Below are positions 11,828-21,105 of a stretch of DNA of 64,000 nt, piece by piece. The position numbers and the translations under genes are program-made. The first letter of the stretch is position 1. Every line of letters begins with the position of its first letter. A model generated the notes under the pieces. That model saw only the letters and a program-made list of their open reading frames with translations. It had not been told where the DNA came from and did not search any database. Origin of the DNA: Listeria immobilis. GTDB taxonomy: Bacteria; Bacillota; Bacilli; Lactobacillales; Listeriaceae. The stretch covers positions 1 to 64,000 of the forward strand of contig NZ_JAASTZ010000007.1 of NCBI RefSeq assembly GCF_014322765.1. Direction: 5' to 3'.

Positions 11828-12859
11828 ATGGATATTCTTAAAAAGAGCTTTGGTAAAACTGCTGATTTATTTATTTTAAAAAACAATCAAGGCTCGGAAC
11901 TAGCTGTGTCAAACCAAGGAGCCCGTATCGTTTCTTTAAAAGTGATGGTAGATGGAAAACTAAGAGAAACGGTTTTAGGATTTGATTCAATTGAAGAGTA
12001 TTTAGAAAAAGATCCTTATATTGGTGCGTCAATTGGACGTTTTTCAGGCCGAATAAGACAAGGAACATTTACTATTGAGCAGCAACAATATCAAGTTTCT
12101 GTAGATTCTGAAACGGGACATAACTTACACGGCGGTATCGGCTTTGACAAATATATGTGGGAAGCTACCGAAAAAATAGCAAAAGATTTTGTGGCTGTTA
12201 CCTTCACTTTCACAAGTCCAGATGGAGATCAAGGCTTTCCGGGGAATCTAACAGCAAAAGTCACCTACACATTAACCAATACGAATGAATGGAAAATCTT
12301 TTATACTGCGACAACTGACAAAGCGACCATATACAATCCTACCAATCATGTATATTTTAATTTGACAGGAGATAGTACAAAAGGAATCGATGAACATATT
12401 TTAAAAATGAACGCACAACGCTACATTGAAGTAGATAAACAAGTTATTCCAACAGGAAATGTTAACAGTGTTCAAGGAACGATTTTTGATTTTACTCAAG
12501 GGAAAAAAATGAGCGAACTATTTACGAACGTGGCATCAGAAGCAAGTAAAATTGATGGACTGGATCACCCATTTTTATTAAATAAACAATCGCCACAAGT
12601 CACACTCACTTCTCCAGATAAAAAAGTAATCGTCGAAATGACAACAGACGATCCTGCTGTAGTGGTTTTTACAGCGAATGTTGGGGATGAAGGTCCTATC
12701 ATGCACGGGAAAAAATTAGCGAACCATGGAGGAATTACTTTGGAAACCCAAGTGGCACCAGGAGCAACCGATTATCCAGAGTGGGGCAACGTGATTTTAA
12801 AACCAAATGAACGCTTTGAAAAAGAAACAGTTTATAAACTAATTATTCAAGAGTCATAG
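11828..12859 (+). CDS. galM: Aldose 1-epimerase
   Basis: Mutarotase interconverting sugar anomers, 343 residues. Motifs of the GalM fold are present: HNLHGGIGFD, the catalytic His in NPTNHVYFNL and the late catalytic acid in LETQVAPGATDYPEW. The gene has a GGGGCGATT ribosome site; a TATAAT at 11796-11801 suggests its own promoter, though no good -35 is visible. Placed 123 bases behind araA, it would supply the anomer needed by AraA after glycoside hydrolysis. It may serve other sugars too. Confidence 0.88.
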   Translation: MDILKKSFGKTADLFILKNNQGSELAVSNQGARIVSLKVMVDGKLRETVLGFDSIEEYLEKDPYIGASIGRFSGRIRQGTFTIEQQQYQVSVDSETGHNLHGGIGFDKYMWEATEKIAKDFVAVTFTFTSPDGDQGFPGNLTAKVTYTLTNTNEWKIFYTATTDKATIYNPTNHVYFNLTGDSTKGIDEHILKMNAQRYIEVDKQVIPTGNVNSVQGTIFDFTQGKKMSELFTNVASEASKIDGLDHPFLLNKQSPQVTLTSPDKKVIVEMTTDDPAVVVFTANVGDEGPIMHGKKLANHGGITLETQVAPGATDYPEWGNVILKPNERFEKETVYKLIIQES

Positions 12860-13126
12860 GTGGGCAGGTATCAATGAAGTAGACAGAAAACAAGTTAGTT
12901 TACAATGATTCAAAAAGGTTTCGTTCCTTCTGATTTGGCGTAAGCATTTTTGTTGGCAGAATGCGGCCTCCTTGGTTTGTAAAACATTCATTAGAAGTTT
13001 TTGGATAGGGTATGTCGAAGCGTCTATAAATGTGTTAATAGCAAAAGAAAAGAGAGCTATGCATGAACATAATTCTCAATAAATAATACCATATAAAAGA
13101 CAATGACTAATAATTACATGAAGAAG

Positions 13127-13172
13127 TAACCATCGATCGCCTTGCTAAAGTGAATCAGATGGTTATTTTTTT
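13127..13172 (+). terminator. Rho-independent terminator-like hairpin
   Basis: 8-bp stem TAACCATC (13127-13134) with GATGGTTA (13158-13165), loop of 23 bases, then seven T. The long loop weakens it. It lies in the scar region between galM and the secreted protein gene. Confidence 0.5.
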
Positions 13173-13291
13173 GTCAAAAAGTATAACTACGAGTGAGACA
13201 AAAACCACTGCAAACGTCAGTGCTTCATAAACAGAATTGATAGAAATATAGTGAATAATTGACTTAACTATCGGATTGGAGTATAAATAAT

Positions 13292-13357
13292 ATGAAATTT
13301 TTTGACCAATTATTAGATAATACAGAAGTTAAAAATACTAAAGGAGGTTTATTCTAA
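13292..13357 (+). CDS. Possible 21-residue peptide ORF
   Basis: ATG at 13292 with a weak TTGGAG upstream encodes MKFFDQLLDNTEVKNTKGGLF and stops at 13357. The acidic-then-GG pattern recalls peptide leaders, but no core peptide follows in frame. A second tiny frame (MFKTNKFTITY, 13357-13392) begins behind a strong AAAGGAGG inside this one. Either may be a truncated peptide gene or chance; no modification or transport genes are adjacent. Confidence 0.2.
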   Translation: MKFFDQLLDNTEVKNTKGGLF

Positions 13358-13488
13358 TGTTTAAAACAAATAAGTTTACAATCACATACTAAAAAAACAG
13401 AAAATTATGTGAAAACACTATCAAATTTATTTTTAACATGATATCATTAAGATGCACAATAAATTACATAAAAAGGAGAGAATGAAAA

Positions 13489-14007
13489 ATGAGAACAGAG
13501 ACAAGACAAAAGCAAGTAAAGAACTGTGTATGTGCTTTATTAGTTGTAGGAATATTAATTAGTGGGATATCAATTCCTAATGTAGCTCAAGCAAGTACTG
13601 TGGAAAAAAATGAGGAGCTAATAATATATGGATTTGATCAAAATCCAGGGCAAATAGAGCTTGTAGATCCAATAATTCCAATGGTACGTTCTAATCAAAC
13701 GCAATCGGGAGGATCTACTTATAAATATGTTTCCAAACAGGTAGTAAAACTGTCGGGGATTAATACTTTATATCAAGCATTATTAGCTGGTGGATTAACT
13801 GCGGTTCCGATGGGGCCTCCTGTTGCTAGGGCAATGATAACAACTGGATTAAGCAGTAATTTTAAAGGTTATAAGTATATGAGACAAACCATCTATAAAA
13901 AATCAGATAAAAAGTATTACTACTATAAAGTTATTGATGAATTTACAAATAATAAGAGCACCTGGAAAGGTCCAGTAACAACAAGTTATCAAAAAGTAAG
14001 AAAATAA
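13489..14007 (+). CDS. Small secreted protein of unknown function
   Basis: 172 residues. The first 35 form a Sec signal peptide (basic start, hydrophobic core VCALLVVGILISG, cleavage after AQA35), giving a mature protein of about 137 residues. The mature part has a Gly/Ala/Pro-rich hydrophobic patch around residues 100-125 (LLAGGLTAVPMGPPVARAM) and a Tyr/Lys-rich basic C-terminus. No Cys in the mature part, no LPXTG, no lipobox. Strong AAAGGAGAG precedes the ATG. I do not recognise the family. A two-helix membrane protein follows after 20 bases. A secreted bacteriocin-like factor with its immunity protein is one reading; this is inference from arrangement only. Confidence 0.75.
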   Translation: MRTETRQKQVKNCVCALLVVGILISGISIPNVAQASTVEKNEELIIYGFDQNPGQIELVDPIIPMVRSNQTQSGGSTYKYVSKQVVKLSGINTLYQALLAGGLTAVPMGPPVARAMITTGLSSNFKGYKYMRQTIYKKSDKKYYYYKVIDEFTNNKSTWKGPVTTSYQKVRK

Positions 14008-14027
14008 ACCACTTAAAGTGAGGGGAT

Positions 14028-14204
14028 ATGATATTGAATTATAAAAAATGGATTGGTTATTTGCTTTTCTTTATCATTTTGTTTAGTTTAGGGACGCTTA
14101 TTTTTAACAATTTCAATATTATTGTTTTAGTAGTTGCAACTGTTTCTTTTGCAATTGCAATTATTCCCTTTGTTAGAAATAAAAGGAATGATTCTGCAAA
14201 ATAG
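14028..14204 (+). CDS. Small two-helix membrane protein (candidate immunity partner)
   Basis: 58 residues from ATG at 14028 behind GTGAGGGG. Two hydrophobic helices are separated by a short polar turn (IFNNFN); a positive patch (RNKRN) follows the second helix, predicting both ends inside. Size and topology match many bacteriocin immunity proteins, but there is no sequence signature. It starts 20 bases after the secreted protein gene, so they are probably one transcript. Confidence 0.65.
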   Translation: MILNYKKWIGYLLFFIILFSLGTLIFNNFNIIVLVVATVSFAIAIIPFVRNKRNDSAK

Positions 14205-14291
14205 TAAGTTGAATAGTATTTAGCAAATAGGTTAGATTAACTGTTGAATATAAGATACTGTAAATTTAAAAAAGCTCTGGTATATGAGCTG

Positions 14292-14337
14292 ACCTCCAAA
14301 AGTTAGATCTGAAAATCTGACTTTTGGAGGTTTTTTG
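14292..14337 (+). repeat. IS3-family left-end hairpin with T tract
   Basis: Near-perfect 17-bp stem: ACCTCCAAAAGTTAGAT (14292-14308) with its partner at 14315-14331 (one mismatch), 6-base loop, then TTTTTT. The outer strand TGACCTCCAAAAGTTAGA resembles the terminal repeat of IS150-group elements, which carry such end hairpins to block read-in transcription. It is immediately followed by a broken orfA. It can also terminate the upstream two-gene transcript. Confidence 0.65.
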
Positions 14338-14338
14338 T

Positions 14339-14744
14339 ATGGTAAAATACAGTTTGGAATTTAAGCTTAACATTGTCCATGACTATTTATCTGGTCAAGG
14401 AGGTACAACATTTCTTGCAAAAAAGTATGGGGTTAAAACTAATTCTCAAGTAAGAAAATGGATAAATGCCTATAAAGAATTTGGTGAAGAAGGACTACTT
14501 CGTAGTCGGAAAAGTAAGAATTACTCTGTTCAATTTAAGTTAAATGCGATAAGTTGTACTTAACGACAGAGTTATCCTATCAAAAAGTAGCCAATTTTCT
14601 TAAAATGAACAATCCATCTTTGATTGTGAATTGGCTTAGAATGTATCGTACGCTTGGTATAGAGGGACTTTCTAAACAGAAAGGACGTCCACCTACAATG
14701 ACTAAGAAGAAACTAGTAGAAATAAAAGAAGAAGCAACTAAATG
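14339..14744 (+). pseudogene. IS3-family (IS150 group) orfA, frameshifted relic
   Basis: The first part (14339 to about 14563) encodes a transposase helix-turn-helix protein beginning MVKYSLEFKLNIVHDYL and carrying a typical HTH around KYGVKTNSQVRKWINAYKEFG. Reading stops after FKLNAISCT; the match continues in another frame (YLTTELSYQKVANFLKMNN to KEEATK), so a small indel near 14553 broke the gene. The two halves are repeats of the same HTH module, as usual in orfA of this group. No orfB with a DDE domain follows, so the element cannot move by itself. Confidence 0.8.
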
Positions 14745-14828
14745 AAGTAGCAAAATTGAACGGGGTTTAAAAACGTGCTAGTTTGGTTTGGTAGAAATCG
14801 CAAATTATCTATAACAATGAGACTTAGA

Positions 14829-14858
14829 AAGAGGAGACGGATTTTCGCCTCTTCTTTT
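14829..14858 (+). terminator. Weak terminator-like hairpin
   Basis: AAGAGG (14829-14834) pairs with CCTCTT (14848-14853), followed by CTTTTTAT. Short stem and 13-base loop; it sits in the 284-base gap between the IS relic and the recombinase, which otherwise shows nothing I can name. Confidence 0.35.
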
Positions 14859-15028
14859 TATATATCTATAATGAATCACATTGTACATGGATATGAATCA
14901 ATAGGGACTTTTTTAATTATCCAATTGGTGACACCCATAGTAAACACAACTTAGTTATTGCAAACACACCATTTTCTATGTAAAATTAGGGTGTATATTA
15001 AATGGTTTTGAAAAAAGGAGGGATTATT

Positions 15029-15661
15029 ATGATAATAGCTTATGCCCGTGTAAGTTCTACTGATCAAAATCTAGATCGACAAATGGAAGAATTTAAGAGA
15101 CATGGAGCTGGAAAAATATTTGTAGAGAAGAAATCTGGTACGAATGTCATTAATCGGGAGGAATTTAATCGAGCATTAAATTTTGCACATAAAGATGATT
15201 TTTTCATGGTAGAAGCCATTGACCAGTTGGGGAGAAATTATACAGAAATCGTACAGACGGTAAATTTTCTTAAAGAGAAAAATGTTGGCTTATTGGTCAC
15301 TAGTGTACCTTTGTTAAGTGAGCCATTAGCAGACCCCTTATTGGATAAATTTGTAAAGGATTTAATTCTTCAGTTGTTAGCTATGATTGCTGAAAGAGAA
15401 AGAACTGAGAGTAAAAGAAGACAGGCGCAAGGGATAGCGATTGCAAAAGAAAAAGGAGTGTACAAAGGGAGACCGAAGCTTTATACTGCAAATGCAAAAG
15501 ACCCACAAAAACAAGCAGTTTACCATCAAATTGTTCGAATGTTAAATGATGGGCTATCTATAAAAGCGATTGCAGAAAAAAATAGCGTGACACGGATGAC
15601 AGTATATCGAATAAAAAAAGAGTTGGACTCGAATCTTTCAAGTGAGTTGATTGATTCATAA
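15029..15661 (+). CDS. Serine recombinase (resolvase/invertase family)
   Basis: Small serine recombinase of 210 residues. The N-terminal catalytic domain starts IIAYARVSSTDQNLDRQ, with the nucleophile Ser in RVS (about residue 9); the long helix with AMIAERERTESKRRQAQG matches the dimer/E helix. The C-terminal helix-turn-helix (SIKAIAEKNSVTRMTVYRIKK) binds the crossover half-sites. AAGGAGGG before ATG 15029 decides the start over an upstream ATG at 15002. No transposase partner or second recombinase is adjacent, so this is a solo enzyme: a transposon remnant, or a DNA invertase. I could not find paired inverted crossover sites nearby. Confidence 0.85.
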   Translation: MIIAYARVSSTDQNLDRQMEEFKRHGAGKIFVEKKSGTNVINREEFNRALNFAHKDDFFMVEAIDQLGRNYTEIVQTVNFLKEKNVGLLVTSVPLLSEPLADPLLDKFVKDLILQLLAMIAERERTESKRRQAQGIAIAKEKGVYKGRPKLYTANAKDPQKQAVYHQIVRMLNDGLSIKAIAEKNSVTRMTVYRIKKELDSNLSSELIDS

Positions 15662-15778
15662 GTTCTAAAGAATAGAAAAAATTAGAAGAAAGCCTATTGC
15701 AGATTATGTGTAAGTGAAGATTATTTAGCGGTGGGCTGTAAAAGTGAAAAATTTATAAGGAAAGAGAGTGTATACTAT

Positions 15779-16288
15779 ATGGAAACTTCCGAGATAAAAC
15801 ATACCGAGGAAGAAAGCTTAATTGTAGATTATTTTTTTGAGAGAGGTCATATTGGGCTGAAAATTCGTCAATTAGTAATTGTTCTATTTGCTTGGCTTCT
15901 TTTATTGCTTCCCTTTTGGTTCATATTATTTCCGATATTGTTTCAGCAAGATGAGGTAATTGTCTATAATGCTTTTGAAATGGCTATACATATTTTTAAT
16001 ATATTAAAATATTATTACTTAGCCGCAATTATTTTCATTATTATTATGTTTGTCTGTTTAACCATATGGAATAATCGGACTTTTAAACAACATTTACAAA
16101 AAGAAGCAACGTATAATGTAATACAAGCAGAGAGACGAGAACAGATTATGGAAAAATTATATCATGAACGTTTCGGTCCAAAGAAACAGCGTGAATTGGT
16201 TCGGTACTATTCTGTTTCTGAAGAACAAAACTTCCTTGATGATGATATAGAGAAATTGTATAAAGAGAATGAGGTACCTCTAAAATGA
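15779..16288 (+). CDS. PgaD-like membrane protein of an exopolysaccharide synthase
   Basis: 169 residues. Two hydrophobic helices (about residues 30-55 and 80-105) are followed by a charged cytoplasmic tail (QKEATYNVIQAERREQIMEKLYHERFG). Topology and position directly before a PgaC/IcaA-type glycosyltransferase fit PgaD/IcaD, the small subunit needed for poly-beta-1,6-GlcNAc-type synthesis; Listeria also has a related pss locus. A GTG at 15731 is in frame, but ATG 15779 behind AAGGAAAGAGAG fits the hydrophobic profile better. Function depends on the broken downstream synthase gene. Confidence 0.6.
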   Translation: METSEIKHTEEESLIVDYFFERGHIGLKIRQLVIVLFAWLLLLLPFWFILFPILFQQDEVIVYNAFEMAIHIFNILKYYYLAAIIFIIIMFVCLTIWNNRTFKQHLQKEATYNVIQAERREQIMEKLYHERFGPKKQRELVRYYSVSEEQNFLDDDIEKLYKENEVPLK

Positions 16289-16330
16289 TGAATATAGAAA
16301 CCAGGCTCACCATTTATAAATATACTGATA

Positions 16331-17592
16331 ATGATTTTTTTCGTTATTTTACTCACTTATCCAGTTTTAGGAGGAATTGCTTGGTTGACAGGGGTAATTT
16401 GTTATAAGTTCCTATATCATTATCGGCAGGATGAGTGGATTGATATACCAAAAGAGGTGGAGCCATTTATAACGATTATGATTCCAGCACATAATGAAGA
16501 ACTTATTATCGAAGACACAATACACTATATGATGAACAAGCTACATTATAGTAAGTATGAAGTGCTTGTTATGGATGACGGTTCAACAGACGAAACACCT
16601 GAAATTTTAGCACGATTACAAAAACAATATCACAATTTGAGAGTTGTTAGAATAGAAAAAAATAAAGGAAAAGCACATGCCTTTAATATTGGTGTCGGGT
16701 TTGCTAGAGGAGAATTAATTTTGAGCAACGATGCAGATATTGTACCAGAACCAATGCACTGAAAAAATATATTAACTATTTTATTCGGATGGAGAGCCGT
16801 AACATTGCGGCGATTACTTCTAATGCTGTAGTACGAAATCGATCAACACTAGTTGGGAAATCACAAACAGTAGAATTCGCGAGTATAGTTGGTATTATTA
16901 AACGTACTCAAACAGCTGTTTTTGGTGTGATTTATGCATATAGCGGGGCAAACACCATGTACAAAAAGCAAGCACTTATTGATGCTGGACTTTTTAGACA
17001 AAATCGAGCTACAGAGGATATTAGTATAGCATGGGATCATCAACTTGGCGGATGGTTAGCGTTGTTTGCTGAAGACATCAAATTTTATATGGAAGTGCCA
17101 GAAACAACTAAATTATTATATAAACAGCGGAAACGTTGGGCAAAAGGTGGTACCGAAGTATGGTTGACTAATTTCAAAAAAGTTTTTCGTCATCCATTTA
17201 GAAAACCTGGAAGAACGGGCATTTATTTTGATCAAAGCTTAAGTATTATTTGGACATTCTTTTTTTGGATATCTTCTATTATTTTTTTCATCACCATGAT
17301 GTATTTAATTTGGACGCAACAATATCAAGCCATAAAACATATGCTTGTACTTTCAGGGATTTTTATTTGCTTTGAAATGGTAGCTGGTTTATCACAAATT
17401 TTCACAGCATTATTTATGGATAAGAAAAGTCGAAAGGTAAAATATTTTATCTTCGCACCACTTTATTTATTATTTTATTGGATGTTAAGTGCGGCAACGA
17501 TTGCAACAACCTTTTTCCCAGCTATAAAAACGATTTTAGGATATGGAACAGGTGTATGGAAAAGCCCAGACAGGCAGAGAAAAATAAAATAA
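16331..17592 (+). pseudogene. PgaC/IcaA-type family 2 glycosyltransferase, split by a single-base deletion
   Basis: Processive GT2 exopolysaccharide synthase. The first segment (to 16762) has an N-terminal helix, TIMIPAHNEE, the DDGSTDET motif and the NDAD metal motif, then stops at PEPMH. The remainder continues one base out of frame as NALKKYINYFIRMESRN, with YAYSGANTMY, TEDISIAWDHQ and the product-channel motif QRKRWAKGG, followed by four C-terminal helices. Adding one A near 16753 would restore a normal enzyme of about 420 residues. All key motifs (D, D, TED, QxxRW) are intact across both parts, so the break is recent, or is a sequencing error. The start ATG has no good ribosome site. Confidence 0.85.
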
Positions 17593-17605
17593 TTGTTTGT
17601 CTAGG

Positions 17606-17763
17606 CTACAATTCACAAACTTCATATTTTAGATGAAAAAAGATTAGCAAAAGAAATTATCCTAGGAAATAATCAAGTTGTATATCGGCGTACTGGCAAA
17701 AAGTTGGAAAGAGTTCTAAACAGATTAAAAGCAATTGTTTCTATTATGTTCGTTAGAAGTTAA
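17606..17763 (+). other. Short open stretch, possible gene tail
   Basis: About 50 codons open in one frame (containing HILDEKRLAKEIILGNNQ and ending IVSIMFVRS) with no start codon near a ribosome site. It could be the decayed end of a further exopolysaccharide gene. No family is recognised; the rest of the 254-base gap holds only a terminator. Confidence 0.25.
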
Positions 17764-17817
17764 TGTATAAACAAAATTGTAATGAGATGCTAGTTTTTTG
17801 TGATGAAAAAGAAAGAC

Positions 17818-17846
17818 ACTCTTTTTGGGGAAGAGTGCCTTTTTTA
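17818..17846 (-). terminator. Bidirectional terminator after gdhA
   Basis: CACTCTT (17818-17824) pairs with AAGAGTG (17832-17838). On the minus strand it is followed by TCTTTCTTTTT, ending gdhA; on the plus strand by CCTTTTTT, ending the exopolysaccharide transcript. Confidence 0.75.
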
Positions 17847-19226
<1,380 letters not shown>

Positions 19227-19524
19227 TTAATCGCTCCTTGTTTAAATATTTTGACTATAAGAAAAAGTAAAAAACCAATTTCAATACATAAAATGTTATA
19301 AAGTGAAAAAGAAACTGCACTTTCGCATCAAGTAGGTCAACTTTTCTTACCTATGTTGTTAGTTTACACATTGTTGAGAATATTTTCAAGCATAAAAACC
19401 AATTTTTCAGAAATTTTTTAAAATGTAGTCAATGAGAACGTTTTTGCAATTTTTATAGAAAAAAATGTCATCTTGTTGGCAGTATTTTGGCTTTTTATTA
19501 GCTGACATGACTTGTACGTTTTAA

Positions 19525-19557
19525 TATAAAAAATAACCGCACCAGGGGGATGCGGTT
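19525..19557 (-). terminator. Orphan minus-strand terminator
   Basis: AACCGCA (19535-19541) pairs with TGCGGTT (19551-19557), 9-base loop; read on the minus strand it is followed by TTATTTTTTAT. No minus-strand gene ends before it, so it is probably the preserved terminator of a deleted operon (or the end of an unrecognised small RNA). Confidence 0.65.
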
Positions 19558-19871
19558 AAGGGAGTATTAGGGAGTTCATAATGTTAAAGCAACGCCAAGG
19601 GATAAGACGAATTTGAATTTTTTAATAAGGCTTTAACATCACTCGCTTTCTTTTGGGTAAAAGCGCTCCATGGAAACAAGTATATAAGAGAATTTCTAAA
19701 TAATCCTGCGTTTTTTCTTACAATAATAATCTTCAAAGTGACGATATTGTCATGTTTATTTTCCAACTGTTTTTTTTGTTGCTATAAGCTAGATTTATTT
19801 TTTTAAGTTTGTTTTTTAGGTAGAGAACTTTCTTTTTATATTATAGGTTATAAATAATAAATGGCTCATTA

Positions 19872-19880
19872 TGGTATAAT
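19872..19880 (+). promoter_or_regulatory. Extended -10 promoter of hisJ
   Basis: TGGTATAAT at 19872-19880 is a consensus extended -10 element; no good -35 is seen 17 bases upstream. Predicted leader of about 33 bases to the ATG at 19920. Confidence 0.6.
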
Positions 19881-19919
19881 AAGTGTGTTATTTAGAAGAA
19901 AATGGAAGGGGTGCAGAGG

Positions 19920-20747
19920 ATGAAAAGAGATGGACATACACATACAGAATTTTGTCCGCACGGAACGAGAGAAGACGTAGAAGAAATGATTTTAAGAGCG
20001 ATAGAACTTAATTTTGATGAATATTCAATTGTCGAACATGCACCGCTTCCTAGTGAATTTATGAAAGAAACCGCTGGAGACCAGGAAGCAGTAGAGACTG
20101 CGGGTATGGCGCTTAATGATATAGAATACTATTTGAAAAAAATGATGCATTTAAAGAAAAAATATGCGAGTGATTTATTAATACATATTGGATTTGAAGT
20201 AGATTATTTGATGGGGTATGAAGATTTTACGCGGGATTTTCTTAATGAGTACGGGCCACAAACAGACGACGGTATTTTGTCATTACATTTTTTAAAAGGG
20301 CAGGGTGGTTATCGTGCCATTGATTTTTCAGCGGAGGATTATGATACAGGAATTGTTCAATTTTACGATGGATTTGAAAACGCGCAACTAGCCTATTTAG
20401 CAGGAATTAAACAGTCAATCGAAGCGGATTTGGGAAGTTATAAACCTACGAGGATGGGACATATTTCTTTATGTCAAAAGTTTTGGCAGTATTTTGGTCC
20501 GTCAGGGAATATGTTTTCAGTTGAAGTAAAAGAACAATTTCAACAAGTGCTTACTTTAGTAAAAAAAAGAGATTACGAACTTGATTTTAATACAGCTGGG
20601 TTATTTAAAGCCTTATGTGGTGAAACTTACCCGCCAAAAGAGATTATTCTTTTAGCGAATGAATTGCAGATTCCATTTGTATATGGATCTGATGCGCATG
20701 GAGTTCAGGATGTTGGTAGAGCGTATGAAGTTTATTGCCAAAAATAG
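19920..20747 (+). CDS. hisJ: Histidinol-phosphatase, PHP family
   Basis: Hydrolyses L-histidinol phosphate, the penultimate step of histidine synthesis. 275 residues. The PHP metal site is recognisable as DGHTHTEFCPHG near the N-terminus, IGFEVDYL, LSLHFL in the middle and YGSDAHG near the end. ATG at 19902 lies in the ribosome site; ATG 19920 behind GAAGGGG is chosen. No other his gene is in the window, so it is either an orphan left by loss of the his operon or the rest of the pathway lies elsewhere. Its 3' end overlaps the convergent gene by 16 bases. Confidence 0.88.
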   Translation: MKRDGHTHTEFCPHGTREDVEEMILRAIELNFDEYSIVEHAPLPSEFMKETAGDQEAVETAGMALNDIEYYLKKMMHLKKKYASDLLIHIGFEVDYLMGYEDFTRDFLNEYGPQTDDGILSLHFLKGQGGYRAIDFSAEDYDTGIVQFYDGFENAQLAYLAGIKQSIEADLGSYKPTRMGHISLCQKFWQYFGPSGNMFSVEVKEQFQQVLTLVKKRDYELDFNTAGLFKALCGETYPPKEIILLANELQIPFVYGSDAHGVQDVGRAYEVYCQK

Positions 20748-21028
20748 GTTTTTAGATCAACATGTCCATTTGCTTTAAATTGGATACCTTCAGATAAAAG
20801 TAGTTCGCGCTGTTCATCCCAATTAGGTACAAGACGACCAGCCGCATTAACGACACGATGACAAGGTGTAACTTTATCACGCTTCGAACGTTTTAAAGTG
20901 GCACCAACAAGCCGGGCATTTTTTGGAAAGCCAATTTTATAGGCAATTTGACCATAAGTTGTTACTTTGCCACGAGGAATTTGTCTAACTACTTCATAAA
21001 CGCGATCTTCAAAATCTGCTGGAATCAT
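20732..21028 (-). CDS. MGMT-type DNA-binding domain protein
   Basis: 98 residues, only the C-terminal DNA-binding/active-site domain of O6-alkylguanine-DNA alkyltransferases. The motif TPCHRVV keeps the acceptor cysteine, unlike alkyltransferase-like proteins that have Trp there; RGKVTTYGQIA and the helix-turn-helix are present. The N-terminal domain of full-length Ogt is missing, as in a known short bacterial subgroup. Role may be alkyl repair or lesion recognition. Convergent with hisJ. Confidence 0.85.
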   Translation of the reverse strand: MIPADFEDRVYEVVRQIPRGKVTTYGQIAYKIGFPKNARLVGATLKRSKRDKVTPCHRVVNAAGRLVPNWDEQRELLLSEGIQFKANGHVDLKTYFWQ

Positions 21029-21105
21029 TGCTTTCCCTCCAAGTGTTCATAATAAAATTAGTATACAGGAAATAACCATTTTATAAAAGTTAGGATGATA
21101 AAGAA

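Larger units (their letters stand above)
12860..13488. other. Gene-poor scar region
   Basis: 629 bases with no convincing long gene, many stops in all frames and patchwork composition. It holds a terminator-like hairpin (13127-13172) and two very short frames with ribosome sites at 13292 and 13357. The motif AATGAAGTAG near 12872 recurs near 14741 at the end of an IS3-family relic, suggesting old insertion-sequence debris. Otherwise nothing recognisable. Confidence 0.5.

Noticed and set aside
14745-15778. Inverted crossover sites for the serine recombinase
   Set aside because: No convincing pair of inverted 20-30 bp sequences was found by eye.
19584-19766. 60-codon minus-strand frame between gdhA and hisJ
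   Set aside because: No ribosome site and no recognisable similarity; kept only as part of the scar description. I also looked for T-box motifs of a his leader and did not find them.
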